A stretch of 64,000 bases of DNA from Leclercia adecarboxylata (GTDB lineage: Bacteria; Pseudomonadota; Gammaproteobacteria; Enterobacterales; Enterobacteriaceae). The stretch is from contig NZ_CP035382.1 in assembly GCF_006874705.1 (NCBI RefSeq), positions 2,728,001-2,792,000 on the forward strand. The letters are read 5' to 3'. Below are positions 36,493-46,114 of the stretch, in pieces. The notes beneath the pieces were generated by a model, which ran no database searches, was not told the origin of the DNA, and saw only the letters and a program-made list of their open reading frames with translations. A program made the position numbers and the translations under genes. Numbering within the stretch: position 1 is the first letter of the stretch; the number at the start of each line of letters is the position of its first letter.

Positions 36493-37071
36493 ATGTACCA
36501 GGATCTTATTCGTAACGAACTGAACGAAGCGGCGGAAACGCTGGCTAACTTTCTGAAAGATGAAGCCAATATTCACGCTATTCAGCGCGCGGCGGTCCTG
36601 CTGGCCGACAGCTTCAAAGAGGGCGGTAAAGTGCTCTCCTGCGGCAATGGCGGTTCACATTGTGATGCCATGCACTTTGCCGAAGAGCTGACCGGTCGTT
36701 ATCGTGAAAACCGTCCGGGCTATCCGGCGATCGCTATCTCTGACGTCAGCCACATCTCCTGCGTGGGTAATGACTTCGGTTACGATCACATCTTCTCCCG
36801 CTATGTCGAAGCGGTGGGTCGTGAAGGAGATGTTCTGCTGGGGATTTCCACCTCCGGCAACTCCGGCAACGTGATCAAAGCGATTGAAGCGGCACGTGAG
36901 AAGGGGATGAAAGTGATCACCCTGACCGGCAAAGACGGCGGCAAAATGGCGGGTACGGCGGATATCGAAATTCGCGTGCCTCACTTCGGTTACGCTGACC
37001 GTATTCAGGAAATTCACATCAAAGTCATTCATATCCTGATCCAGCTGATCGAAAAAGAGATGGTTAAATAA
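36493..37071 (+). CDS. gmhA: Phosphoheptose isomerase
   Basis: Converts sedoheptulose 7-phosphate to D-glycero-manno-heptose 7-phosphate, the first step of ADP-heptose synthesis for LPS. 192 residues of the SIS fold, with the phosphate-binding [16 protein letters not shown] near 52 and [11 protein letters not shown] near 117. Equivalent to E. coli lpcA. AAGGATTATCCTC precedes the ATG. Confidence 0.98.
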   Translation: MYQDLIRNELNEAAETLANFLKDEANIHAIQRAAVLLADSFKEGGKVLSCGNGGSHCDAMHFAEELTGRYRENRPGYPAIAISDVSHISCVGNDFGYDHIFSRYVEAVGREGDVLLGISTSGNSGNVIKAIEAAREKGMKVITLTGKDGGKMAGTADIEIRVPHFGYADRIQEIHIKVIHILIQLIEKEMVK

Positions 37072-37117
37072 GACTTCGCTGGGGGGTTAGCGCCCCCCGC
37101 TGTTGTGGAGGTGATGT

Positions 37118-37885
37118 ATGTGCGAACTGCTCGGGATGAGCGCCAATGTGCCGACCGATATCTGCTTTAGTTTCACCGGGCTGGTGCAGCGCGGTGGAGG
37201 AACCGGGCCGCATAAAGACGGCTGGGGTATCACCTTCTATGAAGGGAAAGGCTGTCGCACGTTCAAGGATCCACAACCCAGCTACAACTCCCCGATTGCC
37301 AGACTGGTGCAGGATTATCCGATTAAATCCTGCTCGGTAGTGGCCCATATTCGCCAGGCCAACCGTGGTGAAGTGGCGCTGGAAAATACCCATCCGTTTA
37401 CCCGCGAGCTGTGGGGACGCAACTGGACCTATGCCCATAACGGCCAGCTGAGCGGCTATAAATCGCTGGAGACCGGCAACTTCCGGCCGGTGGGGGAAAC
37501 CGACAGTGAAAAAGCCTTCTGCTGGCTGCTGCATAAGCTGACCGAGCGCTACCCACGCACCCCCAGCAATATGACCGCGGTGTTTAAATACATTGCCTCG
37601 CTGGCGTCTGAGTTACGTGAGAAGGGGGTGTTTAACATGCTGTTGTCTGACGGGCGCTACGTGATGGCGTTCTGCTCTACCAATCTGTTCTGGATCACCC
37701 GGCGGGCACCGTTTGGCGTGGCAAAGCTTCTGGATCAGGATGTGGAAATTGACTTTCAGACAGAGACCACACCGAACGATGTGGTCACTGTGATTGCGAC
37801 GCAGCCGCTGACGGGCAACGAAACCTGGCAAAAGATTATGCCAGGCGAGTGGATCTTATTTTGTCTCGGGGAGCGTGTAGTTTGA
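37118..37885 (+). CDS. yafJ: Class II glutamine amidotransferase YafJ
   Basis: 255 residues of the GATase class II (Ntn-hydrolase) fold. Cys2 is the nucleophile exposed after Met removal (MCELLGM), with conserved [10 protein letters not shown] and HNGQL. Its acceptor substrate is unknown. The last 30 bases overlap the 3' end of convergent yafK, an overlap also found in E. coli. Confidence 0.94.
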   Translation: MCELLGMSANVPTDICFSFTGLVQRGGGTGPHKDGWGITFYEGKGCRTFKDPQPSYNSPIARLVQDYPIKSCSVVAHIRQANRGEVALENTHPFTRELWGRNWTYAHNGQLSGYKSLETGNFRPVGETDSEKAFCWLLHKLTERYPRTPSNMTAVFKYIASLASELREKGVFNMLLSDGRYVMAFCSTNLFWITRRAPFGVAKLLDQDVEIDFQTETTPNDVVTVIATQPLTGNETWQKIMPGEWILFCLGERVV

Positions 37886-38596
37886 CGCCAGCTGTGGCTG
37901 GACAACTTCGTGGCTCAGCGGCTTGCTGACCACGTAACGTCCATCCACCACCGAAACGGTCGGCGGCTTACGCGTCTGCTGGAAGTAGTCGTAACCCGGT
38001 TTCAGCTGCTTCCAGAAATCCGCATAATAGGACGTTCTGTGACGCTGCATATTGGCGTCGGTCATGCGGAACGGATAGATGCTTACCTGCACGGCAGACT
38101 GGCCAAACACCAGCGCACCGGTCACAAACTGGAAGATCTCGTCAATGCCGCTGTCGGTCATGGCATAGCAGCCTACAGAAACACAGGCTCCGTGGATCAT
38201 CAGATACTTACCATCATAACCATGCGCACGGTCATAGGCATTCGGGAAGCCGATGTTGATCGCTTTATAGAAGCGGCTGTCCGGTTTTAACTGGCTACGC
38301 TGAACGCTGTAGAACCCCTCCGGGCTTTTAAAGTCGCCCTGACGCTGTTTCGGACCGAGGCCACCGGAGTAGTTACAGATTTTATAGCTGTCGAGCAGCT
38401 GATACGTCTCACCCATCTTCACGAACAGGTCTAACGTGCGCTCTTCCTTAAAGATCTGGATATAGACCGGAGAGCCCATCAACTGCTGCTTATATTCTTT
38501 GCTCACTGGCGTCGTGGAGCTGTTGCTGCTGAGCAGCCCGGCAAACGAAACGCACGGAATAAGAAGCATCGCAATGAACAATGCGATTTTACGCAT
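37856..38596 (-). CDS. yafK: L,D-transpeptidase-family protein YafK (LdtF/DpaA)
   Basis: Periplasmic YkuD-domain protein. The E. coli orthologue releases Braun lipoprotein from peptidoglycan rather than forming cross-links. The signal peptide ends at VSFA/G after residue 19. The catalytic motif is HGACVSVGC at 135-143, with nucleophile Cys143. The chosen ATG gives 246 residues, as in E. coli, and is preceded by AAGGA; an in-frame ATG ten codons upstream would extend the signal peptide without need. Confidence 0.94.
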   Translation of the reverse strand: MRKIALFIAMLLIPCVSFAGLLSSNSSTTPVSKEYKQQLMGSPVYIQIFKEERTLDLFVKMGETYQLLDSYKICNYSGGLGPKQRQGDFKSPEGFYSVQRSQLKPDSRFYKAINIGFPNAYDRAHGYDGKYLMIHGACVSVGCYAMTDSGIDEIFQFVTGALVFGQSAVQVSIYPFRMTDANMQRHRTSYYADFWKQLKPGYDYFQQTRKPPTVSVVDGRYVVSKPLSHEVVQPQLASNYTLPETK

Positions 38597-38844
38597 ACTA
38601 CATGTTCCTTGATAAAACATAACCAACTTGCCAGGACGGCAAAAGAGACCCGAAATCAGATTTATCTGTACCAGGGGTGCTCACATTAGCACCACTGCAT
38701 TTTTTCGCAAGCATCCGCACGTCGGTTTACAAAATAGTTTTCCCTTATAACCTGGATTGGTCACGCTGGCATTGAGAACTTTGCGTAATCGGTCGCATTT
38801 TAACACCTGCCGCTGCGTTATCGCTGCCGCCCAATCGGTGAAAA

Positions 38845-38853
38845 TGGTACACT
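38845..38853 (+). promoter_or_regulatory. Probable extended -10 promoter of nqr
   Basis: TGGTACACT is an extended -10 (TGn-TACACT). No clear -35 is present 17 bases upstream. Transcription would start near 38860, giving a leader of about 160 bases. Confidence 0.5.
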
Positions 38854-38873
38854 GCGCCCGTCTTATGACCGAA

Positions 38874-38992
38874 GGGTAAGAAAGGACGCTTTTTCAGGAT
38901 CATCCGCGATCCTGCTGGTCACGCAGGCGAGCTCTCGCCACCTTTCTTTATCCTGTGCAACGACTTCTGACTCGTCCGGCTCCCTGGCCGGA
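38874..38992 (+). ncRNA. Structured 5' leader of the nqr operon
   Basis: A 12-pair closing helix, GGGTAAGAAAGG (38874-38885) with CCTTTCTTTATCC (38941-38953, one bulged T and one G-U pair), encloses a hairpin CAGGATC/GATCCTG (38895-38914) and a hairpin GGCGA/TCGCC (38926-38939). A competing stem CCTGC/GCAGG (38911-38927) would disrupt both. A further hairpin TCCGGC/GCCGGA (38975-38992) lies 30 bases before nqrA. None of the stems has a T-tract. I do not recognise a known riboswitch class. The pairings are read directly; a regulatory role is inferred. Confidence 0.55.
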
Positions 38993-39021
38993 ACGGTTAT
39001 TCATGGATAACAACTAACACT

Positions 39022-40365
39022 ATGATTAGAATCAGAAAAGGACTTGATTTGCCGATTTCCGGCATCCCCGTACAGCAGATTTCGCCCTGTGCGACACCCC
39101 GCCATGTGGCGATCCTCGGGGACGACTACGTCGGTATGCGTCCCACCATGCTGGTGCAGGAAGGCGATAGCGTCATTAAGGGCCAGGCGCTATTCGAGGA
39201 TAAAAAAAATCCCGGCGTTCTGTTTACCGCACCCGCCAGCGGGACGATCGCGGCTATCCATCGCGGCGAGCGTCGGGTGCTGCAATCGGTGGTGATCCGG
39301 CTGGAAGGCGATAGGCAGCGCGAGTTTGCCCGCCACGATATCGCCGAACTGCCCACACTCTCCCGCCAGGCTGTGCAGGCGCAACTGCTTGAATCTGGCC
39401 TGTGGACGGCGCTGCGTACCCGTCCTTTCAGCAAAACCCCGGTGCCCGATACCGTGCCGGCCGCCATTTTCGTCACCGCCATGGACACCAACCCGCTCAG
39501 CGCCGACCCGCAGCCGATTATTCTGGCGCAGCGTCAGGCATTTGATGCCGGGCTGACGATCCTCACGCGCCTGACGGAGGGCAAAGTGCATGTCTGCCAG
39601 GCGGGTGGCGGCAAGCTGGGCGGGCACCCGCAGGGGAAAGTGACGTTCAATGCCTTCGCCGGGCCGCACCCGGCTGGGTTGCCAGGGACGCACATCCATT
39701 TCCTGGAGGCCGTCAGCCTGACCAAACAGGTCTGGCATCTGAACTACCAGGACGCGATCGCCATCGGCAAATTGTTCACCACCGGCGAGCTGTGCACCGA
39801 GCGGGTTATTGCCCTCGGGGGGCCGCAGATGCGTAACCCGCGTCTGGTGCGCACCTGCCTGGGCGCAGACATTAATGACCTGCTGGTGGACGAAACCCTG
39901 GATGGCGAAAACCGTCACATTTCGGGTTCTGTGCTGAGCGGCAGGCATGCCACAGGCGCGCAGGCCTGGCTCGGACGTTTTCATTTACAGGTAAGCGTAG
40001 TGAAGGAGGGGCGTGAGAAAGAGCTCTTCGGCTGGGTAATGCCCGGCAGAGGGAAGTTCTCCGTCACCCGCACCACGCTGGGCCACTTCCTGCGCAACAA
40101 GCTGTTTAACTTCTCCACCGATACCAACGGCGGCGAGCGGGCGATGGTGCCCATCGGCAACTACGAGCGCGTAATGCCGCTCGACATCCTGCCGACCCTG
40201 CTGCTGCGCGATCTGCTGGCGGGCGATACCGACGGCGCTCAGGCGCTGGGCTGCCTTGAGCTGGATGAAGAAGATCTGGCGCTGTGCACCTATGTTTGCC
40301 CCGGTAAATATGAATACGGACCCGTATTGCGCGAGGTGTTAACCCGCATTGAGCAGGAAGGATAA
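39022..40365 (+). CDS. nqrA: Na+-translocating NADH:quinone reductase subunit A
   Basis: Peripheral cytoplasmic subunit of the Na+-pumping respiratory NADH dehydrogenase. It has no membrane spans. 447 residues, with a biotin-carrier-like fold at the N-terminus ([14 protein letters not shown] near 48 and [18 protein letters not shown] near 69) and a domain related to RnfC. First gene of nqrABCDEF-nqrM; nqrB follows after three bases. Confidence 0.98.
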   Translation: MIRIRKGLDLPISGIPVQQISPCATPRHVAILGDDYVGMRPTMLVQEGDSVIKGQALFEDKKNPGVLFTAPASGTIAAIHRGERRVLQSVVIRLEGDRQREFARHDIAELPTLSRQAVQAQLLESGLWTALRTRPFSKTPVPDTVPAAIFVTAMDTNPLSADPQPIILAQRQAFDAGLTILTRLTEGKVHVCQAGGGKLGGHPQGKVTFNAFAGPHPAGLPGTHIHFLEAVSLTKQVWHLNYQDAIAIGKLFTTGELCTERVIALGGPQMRNPRLVRTCLGADINDLLVDETLDGENRHISGSVLSGRHATGAQAWLGRFHLQVSVVKEGREKELFGWVMPGRGKFSVTRTTLGHFLRNKLFNFSTDTNGGERAMVPIGNYERVMPLDILPTLLLRDLLAGDTDGAQALGCLELDEEDLALCTYVCPGKYEYGPVLREVLTRIEQEG

Positions 40366-40368
40366 CTG

Positions 40369-41607
40369 ATGGGCCTGAAACATCTCATTGAAAAGCTGGA
40401 GCCGCACTTTACCCACGGCGGCAAGCTGGAAAAGTACTACCCGCTGTTTGAAGCGACCGCGACGCTCCTCTATACGCCAGGCCAGGTCACCAAAGGGGCC
40501 GCGCACGTGCGCGACGCCATCGACCTCAAGCGCATGATGATCCTCGTCTGGTTCGCGGTGTTCCCGGCGATGTTCTGGGGCATGTACAACGTCGGCCTGC
40601 AAACCATCCCGGCGCTGACGCATCTTTATGATGCCCAGCAGCTACCGCAGATTATCGCGGGCGACTGGCACTACCGGGTGGCGCAAATGCTGGGCGTCAG
40701 CTTTACCCCTGATGCCGGGTGGATCAGCATGATGACCCTAGGGGCGGTCTACTTCCTGCCCATCTACATGACGGTATTTCTGGTCGGCGGTTTCTGGGAA
40801 GTACTGTTCGCGATTATCCGCAAGCACGAGATCAACGAAGGCTTCTTTGTCACCTCCATTCTGTTCGCCCTGATTGTGCCACCAACGTTGCCGCTGTGGC
40901 AGGCGGCGATGGGCATCAGCTTTGGCGTGGTGATGGCGAAGGAGATCTTCGGCGGCACCGGACGCAACTTCCTCAATCCGGCTCTCGCCGGACGTGCGTT
41001 CCTGTTCTTTGCCTACCCGGCACAAATCTCCGGCGATCTGGTCTGGACGGCGGCGGACGGCTTCTCTGGTGCGACGCCGCTGTCGCAGTGGGCCGCTCAC
41101 GGCGGAGAGGCGCTGGTCAACAACGCCACCGGCCAGCCGGTCAGCTGGTTCGATGCCTTTATCGGCACCATTCCGGGCTCGATTGGTGAAGTCTCTACGC
41201 TGATGATCCTGATTGGCGGCGCCATCATTCTGTTTGGCCGCGTCGCCTCCTGGCGCATCGTGGCTGGCGTCATGCTCGGCATGATCCTCACCGCCACGCT
41301 GTTTAACCTGATCGGCTCAGCGACCAACCCGATGTTCGCCATGCCGTGGTACTGGCATCTGGTACTGGGCGGTTTCGCCTTCGGCATGATGTTTATGGCC
41401 ACCGACCCGGTGTCGGCCTCCTTTACCGACAAAGGCAAATGGTGGTACGGGGCGCTGATCGGCGTGATGTGCGTGCTGATCCGCGTCGTGAACCCGGCCT
41501 ACCCGGAAGGGATGATGCTGGCGATCCTGTTCGCCAACCTGTTTGCGCCGCTGTTCGATTACCTGGTGGTGCGTGCCAACATCAAACGGAGGAAGGCGCG
41601 TGGCTGA
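40369..41607 (+). CDS. nqrB: Na+-translocating NADH:quinone reductase subunit B
   Basis: Integral membrane subunit with about ten helices that carries covalent FMN and noncovalent riboflavin. The flavinylation motif SGAT ends at Thr236 ([11 protein letters not shown]), matching Vibrio cholerae NqrB numbering. 412 residues. Ends overlapping the nqrC start. Confidence 0.98.
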   Translation: MGLKHLIEKLEPHFTHGGKLEKYYPLFEATATLLYTPGQVTKGAAHVRDAIDLKRMMILVWFAVFPAMFWGMYNVGLQTIPALTHLYDAQQLPQIIAGDWHYRVAQMLGVSFTPDAGWISMMTLGAVYFLPIYMTVFLVGGFWEVLFAIIRKHEINEGFFVTSILFALIVPPTLPLWQAAMGISFGVVMAKEIFGGTGRNFLNPALAGRAFLFFAYPAQISGDLVWTAADGFSGATPLSQWAAHGGEALVNNATGQPVSWFDAFIGTIPGSIGEVSTLMILIGGAIILFGRVASWRIVAGVMLGMILTATLFNLIGSATNPMFAMPWYWHLVLGGFAFGMMFMATDPVSASFTDKGKWWYGALIGVMCVLIRVVNPAYPEGMMLAILFANLFAPLFDYLVVRANIKRRKARG

Positions 41608-42394
41608 GATGAAAAATAATGACAGCATCGGCAAGACGCTGATGGTGGTCATCGTGCTGTGTCTGGTCTGCTCCATCGTGGTGGCGGGCTCTGCGGTAGG
41701 GCTTAAGTCCCGCCAGCAGGAGCAACGCGCCCTCGACAAGCAGCGTAACATTCTGGCGGTGGCCGGGCTGATGCAGGGCGAAATGAGTGCCGATGATGTG
41801 GCGCAGATCTTCGCTGAACGTATTACGCCGCGTCTGGTGGATCTCAATACCGGCGAGCTGCTGGAGAGCGATCCGTCGGGCTATAACCAGGCGCAAGCGC
41901 TGAAAGATCCGCAGCGCAGCACCGAACTGGAAGCCAGCCAGGATCCGGCGGGCATTAAACGCCGCAGCAATACGGCAGAGATCTACCTGGTGCGCGATGA
42001 GCAACAACGCGTCCAGGAGCTGGTGCTGCCGGTGTACGGCAACGGATTGTGGTCGATGATGTATGCCTTCGTCGCCCTCAACACCGATGGCCGCACGGTC
42101 AAAGGCATCACCTATTACGACCAGGGCGAAACCCCGGGACTGGGTGGCGAAGTAGAGAATCCGGCCTGGCGGGCGCAGTTTGTCGGCAAAAAAGTGCTGG
42201 ACGATAACGGCCAGCCGGCGCTGAAGGTGATGAAAGGAGCCGCGCGTCCGGGTGACGAGTACGCCGTCGATGGCCTTTCCGGGGCCACGCTGACCTCAAA
42301 CGGCGTTCAGCACAGCTTTGATTTCTGGATGGGTGAGCTGGGTTTTGGACCCTTTCTTAAAAAGGTACGTGAAGGAGAGCTGAACAATGGCTGA
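41600..42394 (+). CDS. nqrC: Na+-translocating NADH:quinone reductase subunit C
   Basis: Subunit with one N-terminal membrane helix (about 12-35) and a periplasmic domain carrying the second covalent FMN on the Thr of SGAT (Thr230 here, [11 protein letters not shown]). The start is taken as the GTG overlapping the nqrB stop by eight bases with GGAGGAAGG just upstream; ATG at 41609 is an alternative three codons later. 264 residues. The stop overlaps nqrD by eight bases. Confidence 0.95.
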   Translation: MAEMKNNDSIGKTLMVVIVLCLVCSIVVAGSAVGLKSRQQEQRALDKQRNILAVAGLMQGEMSADDVAQIFAERITPRLVDLNTGELLESDPSGYNQAQALKDPQRSTELEASQDPAGIKRRSNTAEIYLVRDEQQRVQELVLPVYGNGLWSMMYAFVALNTDGRTVKGITYYDQGETPGLGGEVENPAWRAQFVGKKVLDDNGQPALKVMKGAARPGDEYAVDGLSGATLTSNGVQHSFDFWMGELGFGPFLKKVREGELNNG

Positions 42395-43025
42395 TGCGGG
42401 CGAACTGAAAGAAGTTAAACGGGTTCTTATCGGGCCGCTCATCGCCAATAACCCGATTACCCTGCAGGTGCTGGGCGTATGTTCAGCGCTGGCGGTCACC
42501 ACCAAGCTGGAAACCGCCGTGGTGATGACTCTGGCCGTAACCCTGGTGACGGCTTTTTCCAGCATGTTCATCTCGATGATCCGCCACCACATCCCCAACA
42601 GCGTGCGTATCATCGTGCAGATGGCGATCATCGCCTCGCTGGTGATCGTGGTGGATCAGCTGCTGCGGGCCTTTGCCTACGAAACCTCAAAACAGCTGTC
42701 GGTGTTTGTCGGCCTGATCATCACCAACTGCATCGTGATGGGGCGCGCAGAAGCCTATGCCATGAAGATGCCGCCGCTGGCGAGCTTTATGGACGGCATC
42801 GGCAACGGTCTCGGCTACGGCGTGATCCTGCTGACGGTCGGTTTCCTGCGTGAGCTTATCGGCAGCGGCAAGCTGTTTGGCATCACCGTGCTCGATACCG
42901 TGCAAAACGGCGGCTGGTATCTGCCGAACGGCCTGTTCCTGCTGGCCCCCAGCGCGTTCTTCATTATCGGTTTGCTGATCTGGGCGGTGAGAACCTGGCG
43001 CCCCGAGCAGCAGGAAAAGGAGTAA
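42387..43025 (+). CDS. nqrD: Na+-translocating NADH:quinone reductase subunit D
   Basis: Membrane subunit of about six helices, 212 residues, related to RnfE. With NqrE it forms the inverted pair of the Na+ pump that coordinates an intramembrane [2Fe-2S] centre: [11 protein letters not shown] and [15 protein letters not shown] carry the conserved Cys segment. AAGGAGAG precedes the ATG. Confidence 0.97.
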   Translation: MADAGELKEVKRVLIGPLIANNPITLQVLGVCSALAVTTKLETAVVMTLAVTLVTAFSSMFISMIRHHIPNSVRIIVQMAIIASLVIVVDQLLRAFAYETSKQLSVFVGLIITNCIVMGRAEAYAMKMPPLASFMDGIGNGLGYGVILLTVGFLRELIGSGKLFGITVLDTVQNGGWYLPNGLFLLAPSAFFIIGLLIWAVRTWRPEQQEKE

Positions 43026-43031
43026 CCGACA

Positions 43032-43628
43032 ATGGCTCATTACCTGAGTTTGTTTGTGCGGGCGGTGTTTGTCGAAAACATGGCGCTCGCGTTTTTCCTC
43101 GGCATGTGTACGTTCCTTGCGGTCTCCAAAAAGGTGTCGACCGCCTTCGGTCTGGGTGTTGCCGTTACGGTGGTGCTGGGGCTGTCGGTGCCCATTAACA
43201 ACCTGGTCTTTAACCTGGTGCTGCGCGACGGCGCGCTGGTGGACGGCGTTGATCTGAGTTTCCTCAACTTCATCACCTTTATCGGCGTGATTGCGGCGCT
43301 GGTGCAGATCCTCGAAATGATCCTCGATAAATACTTCCCGTCACTCTACACGGCGCTGGGCATTTTCCTGCCGCTGATCGCCGTGAACTGCGCCATCTTC
43401 GGCGGCGTGTCGTTCATGGTCCAGCGTGATTACAACTTTAGCGAGTCGGTGGTGTACGGCTTCGGCTCCGGTATTGGCTGGATGCTGGCTATCGTGACGA
43501 TGGCGGGCCTGCGCGAAAAAATGAAGTATGCCAACGTGCCGGCCGGGTTGCGCGGCTTAGGGATCACCTTTATCACCACCGGTCTGATGGCGCTGGGCTT
43601 TATGTCCTTCTCCGGTGTGCAGCTGTAA
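43032..43628 (+). CDS. nqrE: Na+-translocating NADH:quinone reductase subunit E
   Basis: Membrane subunit of about six helices, 198 residues, related to RnfA and inverted relative to NqrD. The conserved Cys positions are in [12 protein letters not shown] near 24 and [11 protein letters not shown] near 119. Starts six bases after the nqrD stop. Confidence 0.97.
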   Translation: MAHYLSLFVRAVFVENMALAFFLGMCTFLAVSKKVSTAFGLGVAVTVVLGLSVPINNLVFNLVLRDGALVDGVDLSFLNFITFIGVIAALVQILEMILDKYFPSLYTALGIFLPLIAVNCAIFGGVSFMVQRDYNFSESVVYGFGSGIGWMLAIVTMAGLREKMKYANVPAGLRGLGITFITTGLMALGFMSFSGVQL

Positions 43629-43639
43629 GGGCTAAATGT

Positions 43640-44863
43640 ATGGAAATTATACTTGGCGTAGTGATGTTCACGCTGATTGTGCTGGTGCTCTCGGGGCTGA
43701 TCCTGGTGGCGCGCTCAAAGCTGGTGAACTCCGGCGATGTGATCATTGAGATTAACGACGAGGCGGATAAGCAGATCCGTACCCCTGCGGGTGACAAGCT
43801 GCTGAACACCCTCTCGGGCAATGGCATTTTTATCTCTTCTGCCTGCGGCGGCGGTGGCTCGTGCGGGCAATGCCGGGTCACGGTCAAAGAGGGCGGGGGC
43901 GATATCCTGCCGACCGAACTGTCACACATCAGCAAGCGCGAGGCGAAAGAGGGTTGTCGTCTGGCCTGCCAGGTGGCGGTGCGTCAGAACATGAAGATTG
44001 AGCTGCCGGAGGAGATCTTCGGCGTGAAAAAGTGGCAGTGCGAGGTTATCTCCAACGATAACAAAGCCACCTTCATTAAAGAGCTGAAGCTGCGGGTTCC
44101 CGATGGCGAAGACGTGCCGTTCCGCGCGGGCGGCTACATTCAGATCGAATGCCCGGAGCACACTGTCGCCTACAAAGACTTTGACGTGCCGGAGGAGTAC
44201 CGCGGCGACTGGGACAAATTCAACCTGTTCCGCTTTGTCTCTGAAGTCAAAGAGCCAACGCTGCGCGCCTACTCTATGGCCAACTACCCGGACGAGAAAG
44301 GCATTATCATGCTCAACGTGCGTATCGCCACGCCGCCGCCAGGCGTACCGGATGCACCGCCGGGGATCATGTCGTCGTATATCTGGTCGCTGAAGGCGGG
44401 TGATAAGGTGACGATCTCCGGTCCGTTTGGTGAGTTCTTTGCCAAAGAGACCGACGCCGAAATGGTCTTTATCGGCGGGGGAGCCGGGATGGCGCCGATG
44501 CGTTCGCACATTTTCGATCAGCTTAAGCGTCTGGGTAGTAAACGTAAGATCAGCTTCTGGTACGGCGCCCGTTCACTGCGGGAGATGTTCTATCAGGAGG
44601 AGTTTGAACAGCTGGCGCGGGACAACCCGAACTTCAGCTTCCATATTGCGCTCTCCGATCCGCAGCCGGAAGACAACTGGACCGGCTATACCGGGTTCAT
44701 TCATAACGTGCTGTATGAAAACTATCTCAAACACCACGCCGCGCCGGAAGACTGCGAGTTCTACATGTGCGGGCCGCCAATGATGAACGCCGCCGTCATC
44801 AAAATGCTGCAGGATCTCGGCGTGGAAGATGAGAACATCATGCTGGATGATTTTGGAGGCTGA
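43640..44863 (+). CDS. nqrF: Na+-translocating NADH:quinone reductase subunit F
   Basis: NADH-oxidising entry subunit, 407 residues. An N-terminal membrane helix (about 3-25) is followed by a [2Fe-2S] ferredoxin domain with Cys ligands in [12 protein letters not shown] and the later CRLAC. The C-terminal FNR-like domain has the FAD motif RAYSMANYP and the NADH-binding [14 protein letters not shown]. The stop TGA overlaps the nqrM start region. Confidence 0.98.
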   Translation: MEIILGVVMFTLIVLVLSGLILVARSKLVNSGDVIIEINDEADKQIRTPAGDKLLNTLSGNGIFISSACGGGGSCGQCRVTVKEGGGDILPTELSHISKREAKEGCRLACQVAVRQNMKIELPEEIFGVKKWQCEVISNDNKATFIKELKLRVPDGEDVPFRAGGYIQIECPEHTVAYKDFDVPEEYRGDWDKFNLFRFVSEVKEPTLRAYSMANYPDEKGIIMLNVRIATPPPGVPDAPPGIMSSYIWSLKAGDKVTISGPFGEFFAKETDAEMVFIGGGAGMAPMRSHIFDQLKRLGSKRKISFWYGARSLREMFYQEEFEQLARDNPNFSFHIALSDPQPEDNWTGYTGFIHNVLYENYLKHHAAPEDCEFYMCGPPMMNAAVIKMLQDLGVEDENIMLDDFGG

Positions 44864-44865
44864 TG

Positions 44866-45078
44866 ATGGTGACCTTTGTGCTGACCTTTGCGATCTTTGT
44901 GCTGGTGATATTTGGCATGTCGCTCGGCTGGCTGATTAAGCGCAAAAGCATTCAGGGCAGCTGCGGCGGCATCTCCTCGCTGGGGATGGAGAAGGTCTGC
45001 GACTGCCCCGAGCCGTGCGACGCGCGTAAAAAGCGCATGCAACGCGAAGCACAGCGCCAGCAAAACAGGATCCTCTGA
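44866..45078 (+). CDS. nqrM: Nqr maturation protein NqrM
   Basis: Small membrane protein needed to assemble Nqr, probably for delivery of the iron to the NqrD/E centre. 70 residues with one N-terminal helix and four conserved Cys in GSCGGISSLG and VCDCPEPCDARKK. Two ATGs are adjacent; the second (44866) is used because GGAGG is then six bases away rather than three. The flavin transferase gene apbE, often linked to nqrF, is not present here. Confidence 0.94.
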   Translation: MVTFVLTFAIFVLVIFGMSLGWLIKRKSIQGSCGGISSLGMEKVCDCPEPCDARKKRMQREAQRQQNRIL

Positions 45079-45081
45079 ACG

Positions 45082-45111
45082 AAACAGGCCGCAGCAGCGG
45101 CCTGTTTTTTT
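45082..45111 (+). terminator. Terminator of the nqr operon
   Basis: The stem CAGGCCGC / GCGGCCTG with loop AGCA is followed by T7. Its tail overlaps the stop codon of the convergent GDPD-like gene. Confidence 0.92.
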
Positions 45112-45955
45112 ACTTCATCCACGCTCTGGCCTGGGTGGGTGAATCCACCATCACGCCGTCAGCCCCCAAATCTTGTGCTTTCTGGTAATCCTCCGCGGAG
45201 TTAACGCCAAGCAGGATCACATGGGCATTCCCCTGGGAGCGGAAGCAGTCCATCGCCTCCTTATCCCACGTCAGGGTCGCCGGGGAGATGCCCTCGCCCA
45301 GCGTAAATTTCTCCACCACTTCCACTTTGCGATTCAGCTCCAGCCCGTACCACCAGGCATCCATTTTCTTTGCCGGCGGCAGGCAAACGTGGTTCAGGGA
45401 GATATTCGCCAGCCGGGTGCGCGTTTCACTCCGGGTGACAAAGCGCGGCACCTCTGCAGGTAGGGCATCAAGATAGCGATCCTCCGTTGAATAGACGCGA
45501 ACACGCGTCAGGCTGTTGGTTTCTTTCAACACGCCAAGCAGCTGTTTGCCCATCTCAGCCGGATCGGCGTCGGGGGATTTAATATCGATATAGAACTGAA
45601 CGTCAGGCCAGCGTTCCAGCACCGCTTTCAGGGTCGGAATTGTAGTTCCGGCGACCTTTTCTTTCCATTTTGCACCGGCATCAAATGTCGCCAGTTCGGC
45701 CTGGGTGTACTGAGAGATTTTTCCCTTTGCCGCGGTTAACGCGCTGAGATCGCTGGGACGATACAGAACGGGAACGCCGTCACGGCTGAGCTGCACGGTG
45801 ACCCAGATTGCCTGAGCGCGGTTTTCCAGCGCTAGCTTGATGGCCGGAAGGGTATTCTCCGGCGCGTCGGCGGTTCCTCCGCGGTGAGCAATCATTTGTG
45901 GGCTAGCCCATGCGGAGGACGACAGCAGAAGTGAGGCGATAATCATCTTTTTCAT
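45110..45955 (-). CDS. Periplasmic GDPD-family protein with altered active site
   Basis: 281 residues. A signal peptide ends at AWA/SPQ near residue 17, so the protein is exported. The TIM-barrel GDPD fold is recognised by MIAHRGGTADAPENTLPAIK near 21-40 and LSRDGVPVLYRPSDL near 56-70. The usual metal ligands E-x-D before the KDG turn read W-V-T here, and the catalytic His of the following HD reads Arg (LYRPS). The third acidic position (IEIK in many relatives) reads IDIK. It may therefore be inactive as a phosphodiesterase or act on something else. No glp or ugp genes are nearby. Confidence 0.85.
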   Translation of the reverse strand: MKKMIIASLLLSSSAWASPQMIAHRGGTADAPENTLPAIKLALENRAQAIWVTVQLSRDGVPVLYRPSDLSALTAAKGKISQYTQAELATFDAGAKWKEKVAGTTIPTLKAVLERWPDVQFYIDIKSPDADPAEMGKQLLGVLKETNSLTRVRVYSTEDRYLDALPAEVPRFVTRSETRTRLANISLNHVCLPPAKKMDAWWYGLELNRKVEVVEKFTLGEGISPATLTWDKEAMDCFRSQGNAHVILLGVNSAEDYQKAQDLGADGVMVDSPTQARAWMK

Positions 45956-46084
45956 TAATAATTTTCCATTTTAAATCATTTAATTCAATGACTTGTGACG
46001 GGTTGGCGGCTTATTCTTGTACCACGCTTTAATGACAGCCATGAGACGGTAAATCTGCTGACGCATTTTTTGCACTTTGTTATA

Positions 46085-46100
46085 CTGTGCATAATTACAG
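46085..46100 (+). promoter_or_regulatory. LexA (SOS) box upstream of dinB
   Basis: CTGTGCATAATTACAG has the CTG-N10-CAG form, 15 bases before the dinB start, so dinB should be SOS-induced. Confidence 0.88.
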
Positions 46101-46114
46101 GTGTGGTGACGATG

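Larger units (their letters stand above)
38627..39021 (+). other. Upstream region of the nqr operon
   Basis: 395 gene-free bases between the yafK start region and nqrA. The left half is featureless apart from A/T-rich stretches that may hold the yafK promoter. The right half holds an extended -10 element and a structured leader, listed separately. A four-codon reading frame (ATG GAT AAC AAC TAA, 39003-39017) ends four bases before the nqrA ATG, whose own Shine-Dalgarno is weak. Confidence 0.7.
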
